Origin: Actinoplanes aureus | Lineage (GTDB): Bacteria > Actinomycetota > Actinomycetes > Mycobacteriales > Micromonosporaceae | Direction of reading: 5' to 3' | NCBI RefSeq assembly: GCF_015704865.1 | Contig: NZ_JADQTO010000014.1 | Coordinates: forward strand, 208,581-272,580 | DNA: 64,000 nucleotides | Shown here: positions 58,490 to 64,000 of the stretch, one piece after another | Position numbering within the stretch: the first letter of the stretch is position 1 | Layout: each line of letters begins with the position of its first letter | Made by a program: the position numbers and the translations under genes | The notes under the pieces: model-generated | Told to the model about the DNA's origin: nothing | The model's database searches: none | What the model saw: the letters and a program-made list of their open reading frames with translations, nothing else

Positions 58490-59546
58490 GGACTAGAACC
58501 CGCCCTAGAACCCGCCCGGCGGTAGTTCCAGGTCTCGTTGCACCCGCCGAAGCGGTCTCCATCGAGGGTGTTGTGGCGACTCTTGCGGACGGCCATGCGG
58601 TCGAGAATCGCGAGGAAGTCGCCCCCGACTCGCTGCGCCGCGATGCCTGCGAACGCCGGCGAGGCGTCCAGGACTTGCCACCCGCCCCGGCGATGCTCAG
58701 CGAGACGCACTTTGGAGGACGTTGGTGATGCCGATCTTGCGTTCTGGCCTGACCTTCCACGCCGCCCCAGAAAGTAGACAAACTCGATAACGCGGCGTTG
58801 TATCGGTAAGACGCGCAAGCAGAGCAGGCGCTTTGCATGTGGGTGCGGCTGTCGAGGCTCGCCGGCCAGGTGTGCTCGGGGACGAATGTGCATTGCCACC
58901 ACGCTTTTTGATGGCGCCAGAGATGACCTGGGCGGCCGTCAACCCGCCGCTGAGTACGGGATCCATCTCGAGGGCGATGTCCGAAAATCGCGCAGCCAGC
59001 GAGTTGGTGATCGAGAGCTGGAGGCCAGCGCAGCAGGACAGCCATAGCCGTGCCGGCTACGGCCTGACACCAGCGCCTGCCATTCGCGGGCGGGTCCCGC
59101 CGTACAGCGCCACCACACGAGCTCGCTGCTGCCACTTGCGATGCGGTCGGGTGTCAGTGTGCTGTTGCGCTCGTAGTGCCACTCGCTGGCGATCCGCGGA
59201 TAAAGGTCAGTGAGGGAGTTTGCTGACGGAGACTTGCTTCCCGCGCAGCTCGGGTACCCAATCCTCGAGCCGCCCGTTCACGCGCTGACCTCGGCGAACC
59301 ACACGTGGTCACGGGATCTGTGGTGGTCACATCTTGTCCGCCGCTGAAGTTCAGGTAGAGCACCACGTCGGCGGGCGCGACTGCGGATTCCGCAAGCTCA
59401 GACTTGGGCCGCGCCGACGGTGGCGTCTGAGCGAGGGAGTACACCATAAGGGCCGTTCCTCGGGCACCGCTCCCCCGCCGGACCGGCCCCGGCGGGCGGT
59501 ACGGCCACGGCGCGGCACACCGCCGAACCCGGCCGACACCCGCCGG
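58490..59546. other. 1-kb region of gene remnants
   Basis: No intact gene. Its central part (58780-59290) contains fragments of a zinc-finger protein; the rest shows no recognisable motif. The stretch at 59300-59440 contains short reading frames that may be the decayed N-terminus of the same gene. Confidence 0.55.
58780..59290 (-). pseudogene. Treble-clef / probable zinc-ribbon (DUF4379-like) protein, decayed
   Basis: Minus-strand translation shows repeats of the pattern SL...P.IA.EWH...N..LTP..I..GS...VWWRC: one copy as SLTDLYPRIASEWHYERN, LTPDRIASGSSELVWWRC and REWQALVSGR, and a second as LAARFSDIALEMDPVLSGGLT followed by AWWQCTFVPEHTWPASLDSR and ACSAC. The copies are in different frames with lost cysteines, so the gene is dead. 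Relatives are often found beside nuclease genes in actinobacteria. Confidence 0.7.
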
Positions 59547-60482
59547 TCAGCAGCTCCACCGGCGACGGACGGGAACCTCGCGGACCGGCATCTCGGACGG
59601 GTGCAGCGGCCGGTCGACGACCGGCCGCACGGTGTACGCGGTGATGCGGTCGCGCTCGTGCTCTTCGGCGAACCGGCGGGCATGGAACGTCTCGCCGGCC
59701 TGGTCGAGGTGCTGGATCAGCTCGGTGACGAGCACGTCGAGCCGCTGGACCTCCGCCTCCGCTGCCGCGAGCCGCTCGTGGGCGCTGACGGCCCGATGCC
59801 CGCACCACTGCCGCAGCAGCTCGTGCCGCGGCCGGTCGAAGCGCCGGTACCAGGCGTACTCCTCCTCCGGAAAGGTGCGCTTCCCGGTCAGGGAGTTGAT
59901 CGCGTCGGCGCCGTGCTTGCACTTGTGCCGGGCCTGAACCTCCTCCTCGACGACTAGGTCGAGGACCGCCCGCGGGAGCGCGCCCGGCAGGCGGCCTCGG
60001 CGATCAGCAGCGTGCCGGGCCGGCGACAGCATCAACGTGCCGTCCAGCTCGAACCAGGCGATACCCGCCAGGATCTCCTCGACCGGCAGACCGATCACCG
60101 CCTCTAGCTCGGCGCGGTCGCGCAACTCAGTGGCGCCGGACACCGGCGACCACGCGACCGACGCCACGTTCTCCGGGATGAGCAAGTCGAACACCACCTC
60201 CACGCCCGCCTCCTCGACGCTGTCGAGCGGCCGGTCGTCGATCCGACGCCAGTTCGCCATCACCGCGTCGTAGGCCGCGACACCGCTCCACGGCACTCGC
60301 AGCCGCGATCCCGGCACGTTCTCCACCCGCCCCGCCGGATCGTCGACGAAGAACACCCCGATCCGGGCGCTGGCCTTCTTCGGGATGACGGCCTGGATCC
60401 GCACCCGTTCCGATGCCGCGGCGTCGCGGGCCCGGTAGACCCACTCGTCACCCACCACGAACCGCGAGGCGTCGAAACCCAT
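59547..60482 (-). CDS. Unknown protein, third gene of the GIY-YIG operon
   Basis: A 311-residue soluble protein (MGFDASRFVVGDEWVYRAR ... VRRRWSC). The N-terminal part is beta-rich (VRIQAVIPKKASARIGVFFVDD), the middle contains QARHKCKHGADAINSLTGKRTFP, and a coiled helix lies at the end (AAAEAEVQRLDVLVTELIQHLDQ). No family is recognised. Its ATG overlaps the preceding stop (TGATG). Confidence 0.75.
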   Translation of the reverse strand: MGFDASRFVVGDEWVYRARDAAASERVRIQAVIPKKASARIGVFFVDDPAGRVENVPGSRLRVPWSGVAAYDAVMANWRRIDDRPLDSVEEAGVEVVFDLLIPENVASVAWSPVSGATELRDRAELEAVIGLPVEEILAGIAWFELDGTLMLSPARHAADRRGRLPGALPRAVLDLVVEEEVQARHKCKHGADAINSLTGKRTFPEEEYAWYRRFDRPRHELLRQWCGHRAVSAHERLAAAEAEVQRLDVLVTELIQHLDQAGETFHARRFAEEHERDRITAYTVRPVVDRPLHPSEMPVREVPVRRRWSC

Positions 60483-61087
60483 CAGATGCCGCTCGGGGCG
60501 GTCGGATCGCGATCGGCGTCGGTCGCCGCGGGGGTGCTCGCTGGATTTCCGGTACCGACCAGCAGCCTTTGCGACGGATCCCGCAGCCAGATGCGCATGC
60601 CAAGGCCGTGGAACTGTGCCGTGTCGTCGCGGATGGTCTGCCAGGTGCGCCGGGTCAGTTGCAGCTGTTCGTCCGTGCGGGGGTGCTTCTTGCCCAGGGC
60701 CGCGCCGATGACGGCGAGCCGGGCGGTGGGGAACACCAGCACACCCGCCACCCGGAACGCTTCGAAGATGACCAGGGCGTAATACGGGACATCGTCGATG
60801 ACGTACACCCGATGTTCGTTCACCCACGGCCCGGCCCCGTTGGCGAGGTACCGCACCTGCACCTTCGCACCGTCGGGGAGAATCAGGTCGTAGTCGGCTT
60901 GGACCGGGTTAGCGGCAAGGGTACCGCCGAGCAGGGTCTGGACCAGTGCTTCGCTGAACCCGGCAAGCGGGTCCCGATTCGACTGGGGTAGTCCCAGCGA
61001 TTCCAGCAGCGTCGATCGTGCCGTGCGGTACTCCTCCAGTGCGCCGAGCAGCGTCGTCATCCGCTCGGGATCAGCGATGCCGGTCAT
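60482..61087 (-). CDS. Unknown protein, possible PD-(D/E)xK-like, second gene of the GIY-YIG operon
   Basis: A 201-residue protein. The core ADYDLILPDGAKVQVRYLANG resembles the D...(D/E)xK strand pair of restriction-type nucleases, but E and K are replaced by Q and R (VQVRY), so an active site is doubtful. GVLVFPTARLAVIGAALG follows. ATG 61087 overlaps the stop of the GIY-YIG gene (ATGA). A nucleic-acid role is inferred from the neighbour. Confidence 0.7.
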   Translation of the reverse strand: MTGIADPERMTTLLGALEEYRTARSTLLESLGLPQSNRDPLAGFSEALVQTLLGGTLAANPVQADYDLILPDGAKVQVRYLANGAGPWVNEHRVYVIDDVPYYALVIFEAFRVAGVLVFPTARLAVIGAALGKKHPRTDEQLQLTRRTWQTIRDDTAQFHGLGMRIWLRDPSQRLLVGTGNPASTPAATDADRDPTAPSGI

Positions 61088-61861
61088 CCGAGGTTCACGA
61101 CCTGCGCGTCGCCGGCGGCGCGGGCGTACACGAGTGCGGCGCTCTCCGCGAGCAGCCGGCCGTTGCGTCCGGTCAGGTCCAGGTGCTGTTCCTGATTGCC
61201 GATCCACACCGTCGCGGATGTCGCCGCCGCGAGACATACGGCGCCGCCGGCGGTGAGCTGTTCGCGGAGCAGGGCGTTGATCCGCACATTGGTCTGCTGG
61301 CTGGGGCCAGGATGGCGGTAGTTCACGGACAGCCGGCGGTGCAGGTTCTCCGTCTCGCCGATGTAGAGGCGCGTCGCCGGCTGAGCCGCGGTGCTGGTGA
61401 ACGTCAGGCGGTAGATCCCAGGTGACGGGTCCAGGCGGGGGAACGCTGGTTTCCCGGCGTCGAGGACCACGGTGCCCCCGGCCGATCCAGCTCAGCCGCA
61501 CCCGCACGTCAACCGGCGCCTCGCCGGCGACACCACGTAGCGCCGGGACCGGCACCGGCGACCGTGCCGGAACAGCCCCCGGCGACGGTGCCACACCACG
61601 CGGTGTCGGGTGTCGTGCAGCCTGGCGGGCGAAGCGGATCCGGCGGCGGTCCAGGTACACCTGCTCGACGCGGAACTGCGCGGCGTGCCAGGCCAGCGCC
61701 TGGCTGTGGTTGGTGTTCGCCCACCACTGACGCAGCATGACGGACGGCGGGAGCCCACCGACCAGGTCCGCGATCTGATCGAAGCCGAACTCCACAGAAT
61801 CCTGGCCCCGGTCGGCCGCCGCCCGTAGTGCCCGGGTCAGCGGCTCGTACTTTCCGGGCAT
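61084..61861 (-). pseudogene. DUF7662 / GIY-YIG nuclease gene with a frameshift
   Basis: The N-terminal frame from ATG 61861 encodes a DUF7662-type domain (MPGKYEPLTRALRA, FGFDQIADLVGGLPPSV, RQWWANTNHSQALAWHAA). The downstream frame encodes a GIY-YIG nuclease: PGIYRLTF, LYIGETENLHRRLSVNYR, ending HLDLTGRNGRLLAESAALVYAR. They are out of register by one base at a run of five G (about 61476-61480). Deleting one G joins WIGRG to TVVLDAGKPAFPRLDPSPGIYRL, which is how related proteins read. A sequencing error at the G run is possible. Confidence 0.8.
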
Positions 61862-62062
61862 CGACAACCTCCCGCCGGGATCGATCGCCCGAACCTGTAG
61901 CCGGGCGTGATCGCAGTGACCCTCCCCGCCAGGCCATCCACCGTGCCGTTCCGGCCGGACGGTCGCAACCACTAAGCAGGCCGATGGACAGTCACTCGCG
62001 GGCGGGATTCCGTCGGTGCGCGACCGGCGCATACGCTGGACTTTTCCGGTCGCTGGGAGTCC

Positions 62063-63412
62063 GTGGCCGTGTCGCACCGAACGCTGATCTCCAAAGCCGC
62101 CCTGCGACGGCTGCCCGCCACCGCAGACGACGGCACACCGTACTGCCCGCAATGCCGCAGGGACGGCGAGCTGAACCGGATGGTGTCCACGGGCACGACG
62201 GATTCAACTGAGTGTGAAGTCGGTTCCCTGCCGGTGTATACGGATGCGGATCGGCTGAGCTACGAGGAACTGATTGCCGGTGCGCCGTGCCGGGGCTGCG
62301 GGCAGGAACTCCTTCCGCAGGTGGCGCCGCCGTCGTGGGTCGGCAAGGGAACCGGCTTCTTCACCGACAAGGAACGGGCCTTGCACGCGGCCGCGGAACA
62401 GGCCTTCAACGAACGGCATCCGGTCTGCCACGCGTTGCGATGGACCATGCAGGGCAGCAGCGTCACGCATTGTGCACGATGCTGCCCACCGCCCCCGCTC
62501 AGCCCCGAACAGCGGCGCCAGATCGCGCAGATCCTCAACGACGGGGCGGAGCGGCGCGTACGGCAGGCGAAACTCGCGGGCACCACGTACGAACGCCGCG
62601 AGCTGGAGCAGCGCCTGCCCGGTCGGGCCCGGACGCTCGCCGTGGTGCTGCGCGAGTACCAGAAGCGCCGCACGGCGGCGTTGGAGAGCGTGGCCGCAGA
62701 GGATCGGAGCTTGCTGCGGTCGTCGTTCCCGGAGGCCGAATTGATGTTCCGGTGGCGGCTGCAGCTGGCCTGCGGCGATCTCGTCGAGGTTCTCACCCTC
62801 GGTGATGTTCGACCGCCCACCGTCATTGCCTGGCCGTGGGCCGGCAGTCGGCTACGGGAAGGCACCTACGCCTGCACCGACCACCGGGCCCAGGAGGCGC
62901 CGTACCGGCGGGTGTACCGCTATCTGACCCGGGCAACGATGGAACTGACCGGTGACGAACACCTGAAACGCGGACCAGAAACCGTCGGCTACTGGACGGT
63001 GGAGCTGGAATGCGGACACCTCGACAACCAGGTCACGGCACTGGACTGGCATCCTCGCGACGGCCACCGGCAAACGCAACCGAACGACGCCACCGAAGTC
63101 GCCCAGCGAAAATCACGGGTCGCGCAGATCAAGGACTGTCTCGGTGCGCTGGAATACGCGCATGCACTCCGCCAGATCGAGCAAGGCTATCTCGAGCCGG
63201 ACCCGCAGACGACATGCCGGCTGTGTACCTACGAGCAGCCGATTATCGCCTTTCAGCGAGTTGGCTGGTTGGTGCCAGCACCGAAGCCTGCGATGACAGC
63301 AGCAGTGAAACAGAGGACCGGCGTCCGTCCCGCCCGGGCACAACTGGAGCAACGCGTAGCCGAACTCGAGGCCCAAATCGCGCACCTGACAGGTCAACGC
63401 CGAACAAGCTGA
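62063..63412 (+). CDS. Cysteine-rich unknown protein
   Basis: A 449-residue protein divergent from the GIY-YIG operon. It has several zinc-type Cys pairs: YCPQCRRDGEL, APCRGCGQELLP, THCARCCPP, ELECGHLDNQV and CRLCTYEQP. A basic helical stretch (RARTLAVVLREYQKRRTAALESV) and a short C-terminal coiled coil (ARAQLEQRVAELEAQIAHL) are visible. The GTG at 62063 follows GGGAG. Its partnership with the GIY-YIG genes is suggested by proximity only. Confidence 0.75.
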   Translation: MAVSHRTLISKAALRRLPATADDGTPYCPQCRRDGELNRMVSTGTTDSTECEVGSLPVYTDADRLSYEELIAGAPCRGCGQELLPQVAPPSWVGKGTGFFTDKERALHAAAEQAFNERHPVCHALRWTMQGSSVTHCARCCPPPPLSPEQRRQIAQILNDGAERRVRQAKLAGTTYERRELEQRLPGRARTLAVVLREYQKRRTAALESVAAEDRSLLRSSFPEAELMFRWRLQLACGDLVEVLTLGDVRPPTVIAWPWAGSRLREGTYACTDHRAQEAPYRRVYRYLTRATMELTGDEHLKRGPETVGYWTVELECGHLDNQVTALDWHPRDGHRQTQPNDATEVAQRKSRVAQIKDCLGALEYAHALRQIEQGYLEPDPQTTCRLCTYEQPIIAFQRVGWLVPAPKPAMTAAVKQRTGVRPARAQLEQRVAELEAQIAHLTGQRRTS

Positions 63413-63678
63413 CCCGCAAACCTCCACCCGGCGCTGACGTTCCAGGCCGGGTGCCGCATCGTCGGACTCCAGAGTCCGGGGATTGTCGGTCTCGGCGAAC
63501 TTGCAGGCCTCCAACGTGACGCGTGCGCGGTCAACGCGCCGGCGCGGATCGCGGTGGGCAGGCCACCGACGACGTGGTTGTGAGGCATGTTGAAGCCGCT
63601 GAGCTTCGGGGCGACGACGATCGATCTGCGGCGCCCATGTCCGTTCGAGAACGCCGTTCCACGGAGACTCGACGTCGC

Positions 63679-63873
63679 GGAGATCTCCCCGGTCGTCATT
63701 CCCTTCGCATACAATGACAACACGATCTCGTCGACCTCGGACAGGCGTCGCTGCCGTTTATTGACGATCTGCGGCTCGAACGTGCCCTCCCGATCCCGCG
63801 GCACGTCGATCCGAACTTCACCGGCGGCGTCCGAGATCACCGTCTTGCCACGGCTGCCATTACGCACGTTCAT
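63679..63873 (-). pseudogene. IS256-family transposase fragment
   Basis: Sixty-five residues match the IS256/Mutator transposase N-terminal region (NVRNGSRGKTVISDAAGEVRI, VPRDREGTFEPQIV, VNKRQRRLSEVDEIVLSLYAKG). The rest of the transposase is absent. The left join near 63679 marks a deletion or insertion boundary. Confidence 0.85.
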
Positions 63874-63892
63874 TGAGATGCTTCTATAACTG

Positions 63893-64000
63893 TCAAGTGC
63901 TGCTGGCGGCCAGGTCGGCGCCCTGCAGGGTCCGGAAGAGTTGCCTGCTGATGTAGCGCTTGAGGCTGCGCATGATCTCGCGTTTGGTGCGGCCTTCGCG
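63893..64000 (-). pseudogene. C-terminal end of an IS110-type transposase, cut by the window edge
   Basis: The last 35 codons (REGRTKREIMRSLKRYISR ... LAASST) have the K-R-E-x-M-R-x-L-K-R pattern of the IS110/IS116 C-terminus. The gene continues to the right of the window, so its state is unknown. Confidence 0.6.

Noticed and set aside
58423..58902. 159-codon minus-strand ORF as a real gene
   Set aside because: It runs across the IS30 end and the zinc-finger remnants in shifting contexts and shows no coherent domain.

Overview
The window is high-GC actinobacterial DNA. Third-codon-position GC is very strong, GTG starts are frequent, and ATGA/GTGA stop-start overlaps are common. The gene set (a multi-HAMP hybrid kinase, several PP2C/STAS regulators, an RsbR-RsbS-RsbT stress operon, a CGNR protein, SigE-type ECF sigma factors and DUF7662/GIY-YIG proteins) fits the Micromonosporaceae. 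Actinoplanes or a close relative is the best guess, but no rRNA or other decisive marker is present.

Region 1 (1-30.1 kb) is chromosomal core. It holds the start of hemL (running off the left edge), a lone STAS protein, a SigE-family sigma factor with its membrane-anchored partner, and a secreted pectate lyase. A long signalling block follows: a response regulator, a 1,468-residue cytoplasmic hybrid kinase built on repeated HAMP units, and an HATPase-GAF-PP2C phosphatase. Next come two tandem RibD/DHFR-like proteins, an FAD oxidoreductase, a prolyl oligopeptidase and a PadR/ABC-transporter operon. The stress operon (rsbR-rsbS-rsbT, a fused HATPase/PP2C protein, a histidine kinase, a REC-PP2C protein) is almost continuously overlapped. 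Two very small ORFs sharing one sequence are wedged by ATGA/GTGA overlaps into both the ABC operon and the stress operon. MscL, a zinc-finger anti-sigma-like protein, an L,D-transpeptidase and small membrane proteins complete the region.

Region 2 (30.2-36 kb) is transitional: a VapBC/FitAB-type toxin-antitoxin pair, a ricin-type lectin, a GH25 lysozyme, a PadR remnant, a GGDEF cyclase, and a degenerate copy of a sequence that recurs beside the integrase at 47.4 kb.

Region 3 (36-51 kb) is an accessory island. Two direct repeats resembling the 3' half of a tRNA-Lys gene (36046 and 47483) bracket 11.4 kb, and a tyrosine recombinase lies at the right end. Inside is a four-gene operon coding for a small possibly beta-grasp protein, a three-TM membrane protein, a Pro-rich mini-protein, and an apparently dead CHAT domain fused to a transglutaminase-like peptidase. 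A frameshifted IS110 and several orphan genes are also present. Right of the recombinase is a second compact operon: an unknown protein, a caspase-like peptidase, and a 513-residue HExxH protein. It ends at an integrase fragment. Both operons look like undescribed protease-based conflict or defence modules.

Region 4 (51-64 kb) holds a Type I restriction-modification operon with an extra Cys-containing gene between hsdM and a half-length hsdS. After it come an IS30 with a frameshift, a decayed treble-clef zinc-finger gene, a GIY-YIG/DUF7662 three-gene operon with a frameshift at a G5 run, a Cys-rich unknown protein, and transposase fragments.
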